This document shows positions 37,201 to 49,305 of a stretch of DNA of 64,000 nt, piece by piece; within the stretch, counting starts at the first letter, position 1; the number at the start of each line of letters is the position of its first letter. Position numbers and translations under genes: made by a program. Below the pieces are notes generated by a model. That model saw nothing but the letters and a program-made list of their open reading frames with translations. It was not told the DNA's origin and did not search any database. Source of the stretch: Climacteris rufus (taxonomy: Eukaryota > Chordata > Aves > Passeriformes > Climacteridae); the NCBI GenBank assembly GCA_013398175.1, contig VZRZ01000214.1, positions 686,200 through 750,199 on the forward strand, written 5' to 3'.

Positions 37201-39602
37201 TAAATGCTTACCTGTAAAGTTTGGGTAAATACAAGCAACCAAAACTGGGTTCCGAAACAATGAATTTAAATTCAGAGTTCTGATTTTTTTTTTCTAGTCA
37301 GAAAGCCCAAAGATACATGCAGCCAGCTTACTAGAAGGGTTTAACTGTGGTAAGTTTTTAATGAAATAATAGTTCTGCCCTAAAGTTTACTTGAATATTC
37401 CCATTTTGCAGCACTCTATGTGCCCAAAGTTCAGATAATGGCACTTTTTGGCAGAGACCACCTCTCTTCTAGAGCACAGCCTCATTTAAGGAAAGGCTTA
37501 ACCAAACCTGTCGTAGTCAGCTTATTTTCCTGAAAGGTACCATTTGGCTTTAAGAACCCTTTTTTCTATACAACACTTCTATTCATATCATAGGAATTGT
37601 CTTACAAATGTCGTATAAGAAGAAAGCACTTTCTAAAAAATATGTTTATTTATGTCCTGATTTATTTCACAGTAATAAGGCTGATCTTGAGATTGGAAAC
37701 TAAATTCTTCAGGTCTATCAACATCAAAAAACACTTGATTGAACAGACACGAACTTTACAGTTTTGAATCTTTTGTGTGATGTTCATCAAAGCCTGATAC
37801 GTTGCATTCTGGAAAGAAATCTGAAAGCATTTGAAAGAAATGTGTCAAGATAATAAGGTCAGTCTGATTTCTATCACTCTCAGAGGGTTTGGAGTTCCAA
37901 GCAGATAATTTTAGAAATTCACAGGTTTTAATACAGCTATTCTGAGAATTTGGAAGCGTTATTACTTCTCTAGCAGAGAGAAAACTAAGGCAGTGTGGGT
38001 AAAGATGCTTGAAAACTTCACTTATGCATCACAAGTCTCCTTGGATCTGTTGTACCATGATAACTGCCCATTTGGCTGCTCTTAGATTATGTCAAAGTAG
38101 TTTGACATGCAAAAGAAAAGTATTATGGTGCATTGCAGAAGTTTGCATTTTCACTTATCACATATGAACTGATGAATATTATCTTGCTATGATGTTATAG
38201 TTTATGTCTAAATTGTGATAAATAAATCAATATTCCATCTGAGCCTTGACTCTCCTTGACTTGAGAAATGAATAAGTAGCAGAACAGCAGTGTCCTGTCA
38301 GCCTCCTCAATACCAACAGTACCTAGTTTATTAAGCACTTGCCTTTAAGGAACATTATCATGTATAAATAATTTTTGTAAATTCTTCAGTAAATTTATTC
38401 CCACTGCAAAAGGAGCACCATCTTTTAAAATTCCTTTTATATTATTATTATATATTACTTTGTATTACTTACTTTCATTAAAATATTAAATCTAGAAATA
38501 TGGTCTAAAGAACTTTCCCACAACATGACATCCTTTTGAAACCTCATCCTTTGCTGTATATTGGAAGAATAATGCTTCCTTCTCTTATACTGACTCAGTT
38601 TTGAATGTTGGAACACTAAAGTGAAATAGATACATAAGGAAACATAGCAGAAATTTAGGACTGTCACTCTTTTGTGTAAGTTTGCACAAGATGAAAAATT
38701 GAAATGTTTTTCCAAAACCTAATCTCATCTCAATACAATTGCTTAGTTTCCATCAGTATCAACAGGAATTACATGTACGTATTGAAGGACAGCAGAACCC
38801 TAAAGAGAAATTAGCAATCCCAAAATGTATCAATCCTTAACATCTCTTTTGATAGCACCACTATTCATGCAGCATTCTTTGATGGACCACATGGCGTGCT
38901 GTTTTCAAACCTCTTCAACTCTGGATCTAGCACTTTGTAGGAATCTAGCAAAGGATGTAGTTGTTTATTTTAATTGAAATAAGCTTTAAAAGTTTTAAAA
39001 TGTAGTGCAACTGAGTTTATAACACAGACATATTTTCTCATTTTGCTCACTTGCAAATTTCTTAAAATTATACAGATTTTTATACAGTGATTAGGTTTCC
39101 TTAAGTTTTCCAAAAGTAACAGTAACAGTGGATGCTTTGTTACATTGGGAAAATCCTACTTGTGATGAAGATTTCTTAATGATAATGAGGTCAGTCCTAG
39201 CTCTTTGGAAATAAATGCCAAAATTATGGTTAATTTGGGAACTGTCTGGACAGGATTTACTACATGGCTTTGGAACATTAATTTTGATAGCTGTGGAGCC
39301 AAAGTAACAACTATGAGAAATTTAAGCTATGAAGTATTTCCAGGTGTGGGGAAAGGAAAATATAAAACCTGGGAATAATTTCTTGACTTTCATAAATAAT
39401 ACACAATCAATAGAAAAGCATTTCTATGAGATACAGTGTACCATTTTTTATCCATGAAAAATTATTAACACAGATAAACAGTGATAAAAGTGAACAGGAA
39501 AGATCAAAAATTAAGTTCACTCTTTGAACACATAAATTTTAAATAATGCACAGTGAAATGTGACACATCTTACATCTGCCAGAACTAACCCTACTCTTTG
39601 TA

Positions 39603-39758
39603 GTATTCTACACCTGGAAGTAATGCCTGGCAGAAGTATAAATTGATAGAGCAGCAGCTGAAGGGCAGCCCAGAAGAAAGGGATCTGGGGTGCTGATGGG
39701 CATCAGGTTCAGCGTGAGTCAGCAGTGTGTGCCCTGGCAGCCCAGAGGGCAAACCTCA
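39603..39758 (+). mobile_element. CR1 LINE internal fragment
   Basis: The segment contains TTCTACACCTGGAAGTAAT, GAAAGGGATCTGGGGTGCTG and GAGTCAGCAGTGTGTGCCCT, matching a stretch of CR1 ORF2 in plus orientation. It is truncated at both sides. The same stretch recurs in the 42235-43007 copy, so these are separate insertions of related elements. Confidence 0.8.
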
Positions 39759-42234
39759 TCCATATACAGATGGAAAAGATACTACAGCCACTTGTCTGAA
39801 TTAAGGAGAAGCGGTCACAGTCTGCATGTCAGTTTGAGAAAGGAGAATCCGAAGGCTTTAAGACTTACTCTCATTACAGCTATGACAGCAGCTGGGAGAC
39901 TGACAAAACTGAATGTTTACATGTTTCTTTCACCAAAATATGGTACAATAAGAATGCCAGAGACATAAATAATATCAAAAGTACAATTTTATGATGAGAT
40001 TTTTGGAACCTGAATTTTTTAATTCTTGTTTTATTCCACTGTTTTCTTTTAAACCATATATGTGTGTACATGTATGGTGTAAAATATTGTGACATATTAT
40101 GTCACAGTTCAATGTCACTGTGTAAGTGGCCATAATCCACACATATAACTCAAACCATTAATTTCTATACTTTTCATATAACTTTTTCCAGATTGTTTTT
40201 CAGTTATAATGTCTTATAACATCTATATACATCTTATAACTTCTATAATGATATGTTTTCAGGATATCATAAAATCATTCCTGATGGTAGACATTTTCCT
40301 GATAAGCTTGCAACAACTCAAAGTTATCACAAGGCAGATGAACTTCTGGCTGATTGAACCATCAGTGGGCAATATCAGGACAGAATAATGTGGTTAGAAA
40401 GCAGCCCAATATTTGTTTCAAAAACTGTTCAAGGCATATAAAATGTACACATACAAAAAAAGTACTTCAGAGAAGGAACACCACTGTGGGGAGAGATAGA
40501 AATGGGAAGAATATCATTCCATCAACATAATCCGCCTGCTGGATCCATTCCAGCCCAGCCAGAGCAGATCAAAGATACCTGTCAGCATGTCAAGTATTTT
40601 AAAACTGTCCAAGAACACCCTTCCCAACGGGTCCCAGTGTTCTGACCTGCAAAACACCATCATCATATCCCTAGACAGATCCCAACAGGAACTGCATGTG
40701 CTCCTTCACAGGAGTAAATACTCTGTGTCAGGCCTGAGTACAGTGTATGATCCTGTACTCCAATCAGGTCCCAGTAATAAATTTACCTAAATTTACACAT
40801 AAATAAAACCAGACTCTTAATCTCAGCATTGTTTTGCAGCATATCAGGGAGTTGTTCTTCTGCATAAATGTAGTCACAACTGCCAGACTGAGTGATTTTA
40901 CACTGCAGTGATTCAGGAGACATTGCTACAAATTTTAGGCACTAAGAATCATGTTTCTTCTATACATCAGAAAGAATTATCTGTTTTTGCCACAAAGTTG
41001 CTTGCTTCAGTTTAGGTAGATTTTATTTTTTATTTTTTAGGTAGATTTTATTTTTTTATTGGACTTTTGGGATGAGACTAAGTTGTTTGGGGTAGCGGAT
41101 GATTTTAAATTAAACTTCAGTACCTTGGTTCTTAACCAAGAGAGTATTCTGTTTATAGTAGCTTTTGACTTTTTTTATTTTGACTGGAGCATATTATAAA
41201 TTCTGTCTGTAATTCCTAAGCATGAAACCTTTGATTGCCACCTAGGGATTTCTACCTCTGAGTGAACTAGAAACAGCTTTCATCACAGCTGTCAGTGCAC
41301 TAACATTGTTTTTAGTTTGAGACCATAACTCTAATCTTGTATTATAATTCATTTCTAGATTTAAGCCACATGCTGATTCAATAAAGCCTGCCAGCAGATA
41401 ATAGGTTGGTTCACAGGAACTGAGAGAGAATCAGTGTCTTCTCTCACTCAGCAGGCATTCCTCTGTTTAAAATCAGCAGTGTCCAAAGACACTGTTTTCA
41501 ACACGGGCAAAAAACCAGGTAGGACATAGGGATAACTACACTTATACATAAACAGGAATAATCAATATTGGAAAAGTGATTTTGTATAACAAAGAATATT
41601 AAAGCTTATGGAGGTGTGGCAATGGTTGTGAGAGACATTTGCCCTTCCTTCAGAAATCCTATATTATGCCTCAACCTTGCTTCAGATTTTTAAAACAATT
41701 CAGTGCAATTTTTTCCCCATCAGAAGAGCACTCACCCACAGTCAATATTATGCATTTTTTTTTACTAGAACAACAACTAGCAAAATAAACCAGATCTCGG
41801 TGAAGACAAGAATGACTCCCAAAACCTGATAATAGAAACAGATTAAGTGCTAGCTTTGTAAAACTGATGAAAAAGATTCAACTTTTTGTTTTTGATTTCT
41901 CCTTCAGTAGTCTGGGTCTATGGGTTAAGTGAAAACAGTCCCTCCAAAGCTGGACACAAGGTATCCATTGTGAACAGAGTATTGGTCATGGTGCATGCTG
42001 AGTAGGCACGGTGCTGTTGCAGGAGTGGAGAAGGATGCTGAGACACAGTGCTAGCAGATGGTACCTGCCATATATTTGTTTTGTTTGATTGTTGTCCCTT
42101 ATCAGGAACATAGGAATATGTGATTCACACTGGGGACAAGACAGTTGCATCTTGTATTTGCTTGCCTTCATGATTCCCTGTCAATAATGAGAAAACTTCC
42201 ATCTCTAAAACAGTGGTTTAAAATTAGATACAAC
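39759..42234. other. Noncoding DNA with a GC-richer patch
   Basis: Mostly unique sequence. The patch at about 40480-40800 is GC-richer and ends with CCCAGTAATAAATTTACC. It could be a worn LTR, but I found no paired ends. A 25-base local duplication (TTTAGGTAGATTTTATTTTT) lies at about 41010-41058. Confidence 0.45.
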
Positions 42235-43007
42235 TTGCAAATGCAGGATTCTGCACCTAGGATGGTGCAGACAGATGAACTGAAGACAAGATTATATTGG
42301 GAAAGAAGTGCAGAAAGGGATCTGGGGATGGTGGTGGCCATGAGGACCAGTACGAGCCAGCAGTGTGTGCCCTGGTAGCCCAGAGAACAAACCCCATCCT
42401 GTGGTGATTCAAACACAGCATCACTAGCAGGTCAAAACAGGCGATTATCCTGCTGTTCTCCGCATGGGTGCAGCCTCACCTGGAGTGTCACAGGCAGTAC
42501 TGGGCCCCACAGTTTTAAAAGGACATGGAGGTATTCAGTTACATCCAGAGGATGGCAACAAAACTGGTGCAAGGGCTGGAAGAAAAGTCCTGTGAGGAGC
42601 AGCTGAAGACTCTTTGTTTGTCTGTTTTGGAGAAAAGAAGACTGGAGTGGCCTCATTGGTCCTTACAGCTTCCCAAAGAGGAGAGTGAAAAGGGAGATGG
42701 TGATCTCTTCTCCCTGCTATCCAGTGATAGGATATATAGGAATGATTCAAAACTGCTCCAGAAAAGTTTTAGACTGAACATCAGGAAACATTTCTTTACT
42801 GAAAGGCTGTTCAAACACTGGAACCGGTCTTCTAGAGAGGTGGTCGATGTCCCAAGTCTGTCAGTGTTTAAGAAGCATTCAGACAACACCCTTAATAATA
42901 CACTTTAACTTTTGTTCAGCCCTGAAGGGGTCAGAACTAGACCAGTCCAGCTGGACTAGATGGTCATTGCTGGTCCCTTCCAACTGATATTTCTGTTCTC
43001 TAACTCC
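42235..43007 (+). mobile_element. CR1 LINE 3' fragment with partly open ORF2 C-terminus
   Basis: This is the 3' part of a CR1 in plus orientation. It starts near the GCAGGATTCTGCACCTAGG block and ends with GACTAGATGGTCATTGCTGG and TCCCTTCCAACTG. A 127-codon open frame (42525-42908) is the remnant of the ORF2 C-terminus: it contains SVLEKRRLEW, FRLNIRKHFFTERLFKHWN and SREVVDVPSLSVFK, which align with the conserved CR1 C-terminal block. The upstream part, including the reverse transcriptase core, is absent, so it is 5'-truncated, as most CR1 copies are. The terminal octamer array is weak (ATATTTCTGTTCTCT). Confidence 0.88.
42525..42908 (+). pseudogene. CR1 ORF2 C-terminal remnant (127 codons)
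   Basis: The frame starts at a fortuitous ATG and covers only the region after the reverse transcriptase. Conserved parts are a leucine/arginine-rich EKRRLEW block (about residues 51-57), an SSDRIYRN block (about 86-93) and the FRLNIRKHFF...HWNRSSREVV block (about 102-127, overlapping the end). The middle is off-consensus, which points to indels. It has no catalytic residues, no endonuclease and no own promoter. It should not be annotated as a gene. Confidence 0.8.
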
Positions 43008-43033
43008 AGACTGTGCAAGCCAAAAGCTTGAAA

Positions 43034-43210
43034 GTTAGACTTTAAATGAGTATTTCTCTCATCTCTGTTGAAAACAAGAGTACCCAAAATCTTGCCAGTT
43101 AGACTTTAAATGAGTATTTCTCTCATCTCTGTTGAAAACAAGAGTACCCAAAATCTTGCCAGTTAGACTTTAAATGAGTATTTCTCTCATCTGTGTTGAA
43201 AATAAGAACA
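43034..43210. repeat. Minisatellite, 64-bp unit, about 2.8 copies
   Basis: Units start at 43034, 43098 and 43162 with GTTAGACTTTAAATGAGTAT. The first two are identical over 64 bases. The third carries a few substitutions and stops after about 50 bases. The near-identity implies recent duplication. The array begins about 27 bases after the CR1 3' end. Confidence 0.95.
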
Positions 43211-43279
43211 TACAATGTTGTGAGTTGGTTTGCTGAGCACTGTATTATTATTTTGCTCTTTTTCTCTTTTTATCCACAG

Positions 43280-43414
43280 CTGGATAAAATTCAGAGGAGC
43301 CTTCAGATTGCTTTTGATTATGTTGGCTCTGAATTGTTTCTGGTGACTGTGCTTGCTGTTTTAATTTATCTCTGCATAATGAGAAGCAGTTATTTTTGCT
43401 CGGAGAACTGCTGA
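43280..43414 (+). CDS. Possible terminal exon with a membrane segment
   Basis: A good 3' splice site precedes this block: a T/C-rich tract (43250-43273) and CCACAG ending at 43279. From 43280 an uninterrupted phase-0 frame of 44 codons runs to a TGA at 43412-43414. It begins LDKIQRSLQIAFDYVGSE, then has a strongly hydrophobic run (about residues 19-34, FLVTVLAVLIYLCI) suited to a membrane helix, and ends with a short tail rich in Ser and Cys. The composition would suit a C-terminal anchor. I do not recognise a family. No partner exon is known upstream, and a noncoding conserved element or chance frame is equally possible. Confidence 0.2.
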   Translation: MDKIQRSLQIAFDYVGSELFLVTVLAVLIYLCIMRSSYFCSENC

Positions 43415-44127
43415 TAGCTACTATGCTATTTCCCTGTGGATTTCTTTTTTGAATACTGCTATATTCTATCTGGTGGGTGGGGGGAAAAATCACAGTTATT
43501 ACACGGTACCTACATGACTCATATTATGCTGAATATCATAAGGAGAAAAATGAAATCATTTAGTGCCTCACCCAAAGTAACAATCTTTTGGGTGGTAGGA
43601 CATAAACATTTCATAGGTAGAAAACTGAATTTGAGGATATTGCAGAATACCCTCCTCTTTTAATACTTGTGTACCATGAGTGCACAGATATTATGCTCTA
43701 AAATGCATATCTCTTTTCCAATCTCCTGCCCTGATCACTGGAATAGTTTTAATATTGCTGCCCTTCTTATTTCTCTTATGTTCTAATTTTAAAAAAGAAA
43801 TATTTTTTCTTAAAATATCATCTTCAAAATAAATAATATTTTTTTAAAAGCAAACAACTTTTGTAATTGTATGTATGTATGTATGCATTTCTGCAATATC
43901 TGACTGCACCTGTCTTCACTCTGTCACCTGCTTTTCACTGCCAGCTTTTCAAAACAGAGTTTCTGATGTTAGCACAGCACTTCCAGAGCTGAGCCTGGAA
44001 TCCACCTGGATTCTGGTGGATCAGAAAATTATAATAGGAAAAAATGAAGTTTTGATGCAATAGCTATGATAATAATAATGGACATTCTTTGATTTTTAGT
44101 ATTTAGTTTGGCATTCAGAGGAATTTG
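43415..44127. other. Noncoding DNA
   Basis: No gene recognised. It contains an (ATGT)n run at about 43869-43885 and an AATAAA near 43829. Confidence 0.5.
43869..43885. repeat. (ATGT)n microsatellite
   Basis: About four perfect tetranucleotide units. Confidence 0.85.
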
Positions 44128-44275
44128 GTATCACAGGATGGTTGAGGTAAGAAAGGAACCTCTGGAAGTCATCTGGTCCCATGCCCCTGCTCAAGTAGTT
44201 CCACCTAGAATGGGTTGTGCGGGACCATGTCTAGATGGATTTTGAATATCTCCAAAGATGTTTAATCCACTAAAT
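44128..44275 (-). mobile_element. CR1 LINE 3' end, minus strand
   Basis: Reading the plus strand gives ATCACAGGATGGTTGAGG, AGGAACCTCTGGAAGTCATC, TGCCCCTGCTCAAGTAG and TTTTGAATATCTCCAAAGATG. This is the reverse complement of the CR1 3' untranslated end and the end of ORF2. It is 5'-truncated around 44275; the sequence beyond may hold a weak continuation. Confidence 0.88.
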
Positions 44276-47200
44276 GTAATATTCCAACTTGTTCTCATCC
44301 CTGTTGTTCTCTAAAGCTCTCAACCTTCCTTATTCCTTTTGCAGTGTCATTACCAGCAATGACAAGTTGTGAAACGTGAGATTTAAAAAAAAACTTAAAA
44401 TAAAATAGCCAAGATGTATCCAGAATTTTGTTGGTTAGTATATGAAGAATAATCTCAGGATGAAAAATGAATAAGCGTTTTGGTTTTTGTACAACCTGAA
44501 GTCATAGAATCGTCCAAGAAAACGGTTTTTAGAGAATCCTTTTGTCTCTATAACTTGTTTTTTAAAAAGAGGAAATTTGAAATGTGACAGCAGCAAAATT
44601 GGCACAAAAAGTAGAGAAAAGGGATTATATATGAACGCTCTTTTTACACCAGATGATACTAAGAAAATAATATTTACCCTGTAACACTTACTTTTAAGCG
44701 CTTTTTTGGCTGCAAAGCTATTGCTGCAGCAGGATAAAAACACATTCACAGTCTGCTGTTAATGTTCTGTACTGTTAGAATTGCAAATGAAGACACTTTC
44801 TAGTGAAACAACAAAAAAAAGAAGCACTTGTCAAAAACATTCTGATCTTGTTTATTCAGAGATTATTATTAATAACACTGATTTTTAAACTGGTGAAAAA
44901 AAGCATTTTTGATATAATTTTCTGATATAATTTTATCTCCAAAAGCACTTGCAATACACCTGTACAAGATATTTTTGACGTACTCATTCATTCAAAAGAA
45001 TAGAGGTTGGTCAAGGATAGGTATTAATGACCTGCACAAAAGAAAAAAATAATCTCTTCTATAAAATCTGGATGGGGAAAGGAAGTGGTAACCATATTCC
45101 ACTTTGTTTATAATACTGAGAAAAATGTACTGAACATTTCAAGTTGTTCCAAAAAACTTTGGAAAACGTAAGATATGTGTATACTGTATAAGTTTTCTAA
45201 ATTGTTGCACTAATCCTGGCTAAGCAACATATTCTAATAGCCCAGTAAAATATATGGTGACCTTTTTTTAGTTACATTGAGCAAGAGAATGATAGAACAT
45301 ACATAGGAAAACACTTATGGAAATGATGATCGGTAGCTAGAGATAAAATCCATTGGAGGAGAAAACCTGGCACAATCTTTTCACAAATGCAGCTCATTTC
45401 CAAACTAAACCATTGGTGGGAACTTCTGTTTATTGTTCATTACTTTCTAGATTAAAGAGGACATTTGCTTTCTAGAGTAACATGACATAAGTTCCTTTAA
45501 ATCCCTCACTCACTAAAATGGAACATTTGCATTACAATCACTTTTTCCTCCAGATGTCATTCGAAGCCTAATTCCCTAATAATTCTTTTAAATATTGGCT
45601 TACTTTTCATCCTCTTATTAGAAATGAAGCATTAATGCCCAAAGCCTACTACCCACTGCCAGAGATAAAAAAGGGAAAAATGACACAGCTTTCCTAGTGA
45701 CATTAAATCCATTTCAGTTGTTTTTATTTTATCTTCATTATCTCCCAGCAACTCTGATGTTCATCATCCAAATTTACTTCCTGTCCTTAGTCAGATGTTC
45801 TTGTAAACACACTGCTCCCCTCACTGCTTTGAGACCTGGACTGGCTTAGAAACAGCATGTTTGGGATGACATTGAAGCAGCTTGAGTGTCCCAGTCCTTT
45901 GCCATTTTGCTTTCATGAAAGAAGAAAAAAATCAGCTAAAATTTTTAACCTGGTTTTGAATGGTACATTAAATATAAGTTTTGCCTAAGGAAAACCTCTG
46001 TAAGTGAAAAGGACCAGAACAAGGTAGGTAAAACACATCGTTCAGATGAGATCTCTTGTGATATGATCTCTGTGGGAGAACAGAAAACATTTTTCAGAAG
46101 GTGGTTTCAGGGGTTAAAAATTATAATTTTGGGAGGATGTAGAGAAAAGTCATCTGTTATCAGACTGTTTTTGGTATTAGCAGGATTTAGACAGCTGTGA
46201 ACAAGAGAAATGCCTTGCATAAGAATGTAAAGCAATGCACAAGTCAGTAAACCATCCTCCCATGACTACTATTGATTACCAACCTCAAAACTTCAAGGGA
46301 AATTTACCGATAGTGATTTGAATATTTTATATAACTTTTGACACTAACAGTTTTTTGACTCTTTAAAAATTATGAATAGTCAAGAAGTTTCCTCATAAAT
46401 AATTCAAAACTGTTACTGTTCTTGTTTTATCAGAACATACACATTACCTACTAACTATAATGGCAGGACAAGAATATTTTTACCTTGATATCTAAAGACT
46501 CCAATCACTACAAATGAGATTGCTTTGATCTGGAAATTTCAAATACAGATTGAGAAAGCAAACTTTATACATCCTATCTTGAATATTTTCACAGAGTTTC
46601 AAAATTTGAAGCTGATACTGCCTCTGAATGTCAGTCATCATCTAAAAACGTTAATGAGACTCATTTTAGTGTGCTGCAATGAAGTAACATGCTCTTCTGA
46701 GGATGGCACATGAAAGGATGAAACAGCATTACCCAAAATTTCAGTGAAATCCTGATAAAAACTACAATTAAGTAAGAAAAAATTATGGTACTGGAAAGTG
46801 AAGCTTAATTCATTTCAAGCCAGCAAGGGCTTGAAACAAATAAATTAATCATGTTTTCCTTCCTCAAATAGGTTCGTTTCTTAAGGTGGCAAAGTTCCTT
46901 TAAAGAGTTTTCCAAAGTGCACATGAATATTCTACCACCTCTAAAAAAGTCCTTGGTCACAATTTTTACTTTCAAAAAACAGTTATACATATAAATTAAA
47001 GCTATTTAACTACAGTTCTTTCATTTTCTCTTCCAAACTAGTTACTGTAGAAACACACCAGCGGCCTATCCAGTCCTGCTCTTTCCCACTGAAACAAAAT
47101 AATAGTGGAAAAAGACAGTGTTTTGAGTGACAGCCACTAATTTCAGCTTTGGCCCTTTATGCATAAACACGCAGGGAAATACACCCCAAGGAATCAGTCA

Positions 47201-49137
47201 AGATAAAGATGAGAGAGTATACTGAAATAATACAGAAAGCAGGCATGATAGAGTGAAGGAATGGATATGAAAACTTATTCTATATACAATCTATAAGATT
47301 CAAAGCATATTTCTAATGTTCTTGGGTGTTTTAAAAGTACAGCAGGCAGTAAAACACTCGATGATGCATGGATATGCTCTCATAATGCTTGCATGCACTT
47401 TACAGAAAAATTGAAATCAATCTGGGTCTTCCAGAAGGGCCCTGAAGGATACATTTCCAAATGCACTCTACATCCCAGGAGGGATGCAAAGCAAATGCAA
47501 AAGTACACAGAAAGCTTCAGAAGTGGAGGCAGCAGCTTCTACTGACAGTTGGAAAAGAGTGATTTATGGATAACTGTGCTGTATGCAGAAGGATGAGGCA
47601 ATGTCATTAGAAGGGGACTGAGTTAATGAGAAGACTGAAAGCTAAGGATTGCAACTTCCAGAGTTAACCAACTGGCTTACTGGGAAGTGGGATACAGCTT
47701 TTGTAATAGTGATTAAGTTCATTGAGCCAGACATCTCTGAGTAGTTCTGCTTCTTCCTAATAAGGGAACGGGTGAAGTGCAAAGCAGCCTTGCTCTCTGC
47801 CCACACAGGCTCAGTTGTACTAGGGAAATGTTTTCTCCTAAGCTCTAAAGTCACTTAGGCTTCTGAGAAATTCATTTACCATTAAAAATTTTATTCATCA
47901 TTTACTATGTGACAGGGAGAGAAGAAAAAAAATAAACCCAAACCAAAAGACCTACAGTAAGAGTTTAACGATTCAAAATCTCAAAAGAAGCATTTTCTAG
48001 GATAAAGGATACATCAGGTAGGAGACAAAAGAAAGCCTAAAATGACAATGACTTGAATAAAGTCATATTAAAGAAAAAGCTAAAATGTTATAGTTCTTAT
48101 TGGAGAAAGAAAAAAAGAAAAATCATGGCATCAAAAGCATAGTCTGTATGAAGCTAAGTGTGACAGCTGAAATAAAAGAAAAGGAAAGGTGTATACTCTG
48201 ATTGTGACTCCAATAGCTTCATGTGAATAAGGGGTATGCGTATTTTCTACTTATTACCAATGGAACAAAAAATTTGATGAATGACAGATAATTTCACTAC
48301 ATAAAAGAATCTACTTTATCTCTGCCTTTTGAGTAATACATGAATAGTACCAATGTTAATTACAGTATTTAATTTTGATTTGGCTTCACAAGAGATGCAA
48401 AAGATCTTTGCAAAAAAATTGGTAAGGGGTGCATATTCATGATACTTAAACATTACTTTACAATTACAATATCTTGTATGCTGGCAAAGGCTTCTCAAGT
48501 ATCTAAGAATATCAGAGATGGTGGTAAAAGAGCAAGAAATATAAATACCAAAAAATCAACAGTGAAACAAATCCAAGAAAAATAATTCCTTAGTCTGTTA
48601 AATACCAAGACTAAATGACTACTGTATGATAATGATTTTAGGGCTTATTCGAGTCATATTTCCATGTTACATGCTGTTTTAGTACCTCTCAGAGAAATTA
48701 TGACTCAATTCTTTCTTCTTCCATTTCCTAATTTAATATCCTTTTCTGGTCCAATTTTTCTCTCAGAGATGACCTGCTATGTATTTAATTTAATTTTAAG
48801 ACACTATTCTCATGTGTACTTAGCTTTGCAAGATGAAACTTCTCTTTAAATTCAAAATAAGTGCTTTCTTGCACAAATGCATCTATTTGTTTCTAACTTC
48901 ACCAGCCATCTAATAAAAAACCCTGTATCTACAAATAAAAACTCAGTTTGTTACATTCAAAGCATCAACATTTTTTTTTCCCCAAAGCATGATGACATTT
49001 GTCAGGAATTGCCAAACTGAGGAAATAGCAACCTGACAAGAAGCTGTGATTGAGTGCCCTTAATTTTTGTTAGTAGAGCTATTAGTAAAATTGTAATGGA
49101 ACTTTTTTTTCCAACAGAGAATAAGTGCTTTTTACAG
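44276..49137. other. Noncoding DNA with enhancer-like block
   Basis: Unique AT-rich sequence without recognised transposons or genes. It holds the SOX-OCT-like block at 45430-45730. A short direct repeat, GATATAATTTTCT / GATATAATTTTAT, lies at about 44911-44937. Confidence 0.5.
45430..45730. promoter_or_regulatory. Possible enhancer with SOX-OCT composite site
   Basis: At 45525-45539 the minus strand reads GATTGTAATGCAAAT. The canonical SOX2-OCT4 composite is CATTGTNATGCAAAT, so only the first base differs. The surrounding 300 bases have no repeat signature and contain further TAAT, TTAATG and TTTAAAT words. I infer a candidate conserved enhancer. Conservation cannot be judged from one sequence. 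Confidence 0.28.
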
Positions 49138-49305
49138 ACTCATGGAATAATTGAGGTTGGAAAGGACCTCTGCAGGACATCTGGTCCAGCCTGCCCCTGC
49201 TCAGCCAGGGTCACCTCAAGTCAGTTGCTTGGGACTGTGTCTGGATAGATTTTGTGTATCTCCAAGGATGGAGACTCCAGAGACTGTCTTGGCTACCTGT
49301 GGCAG
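49138..49305 (-). mobile_element. CR1 LINE 3' end, minus strand
   Basis: The plus strand shows TTGAGGTTGGAAAGGACCTC, ACATCTGGTCCAGCCTGCCC and GTATCTCCAAGGATGGAGAC, the reverse complement of a CR1 3' end. It is 5'-truncated near 49305. A 141-codon plus-strand frame (49151-49576) begins in antisense CR1 and runs on into unique DNA. It is not a CR1 protein. Confidence 0.9.

Larger units (their letters stand above)
31113..39602. other. Noncoding DNA with a short assembly gap
   Basis: This is 8.5 kb of AT-rich unique sequence. It holds a 7-N gap (31934-31940), a homeobox-motif-rich patch near 34195-34285, and a 111-codon plus-strand frame (35702-36037) that I could not tie to any family. Poly-T/A runs occur near 36795 and 37287. 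No transposon was recognised. Confidence 0.5.

Noticed and set aside
37205..37216. Minus-strand donor-like ACAG/GTAAGC
   Set aside because: The sequence that would be the exon shows no acceptor within a normal exon length.
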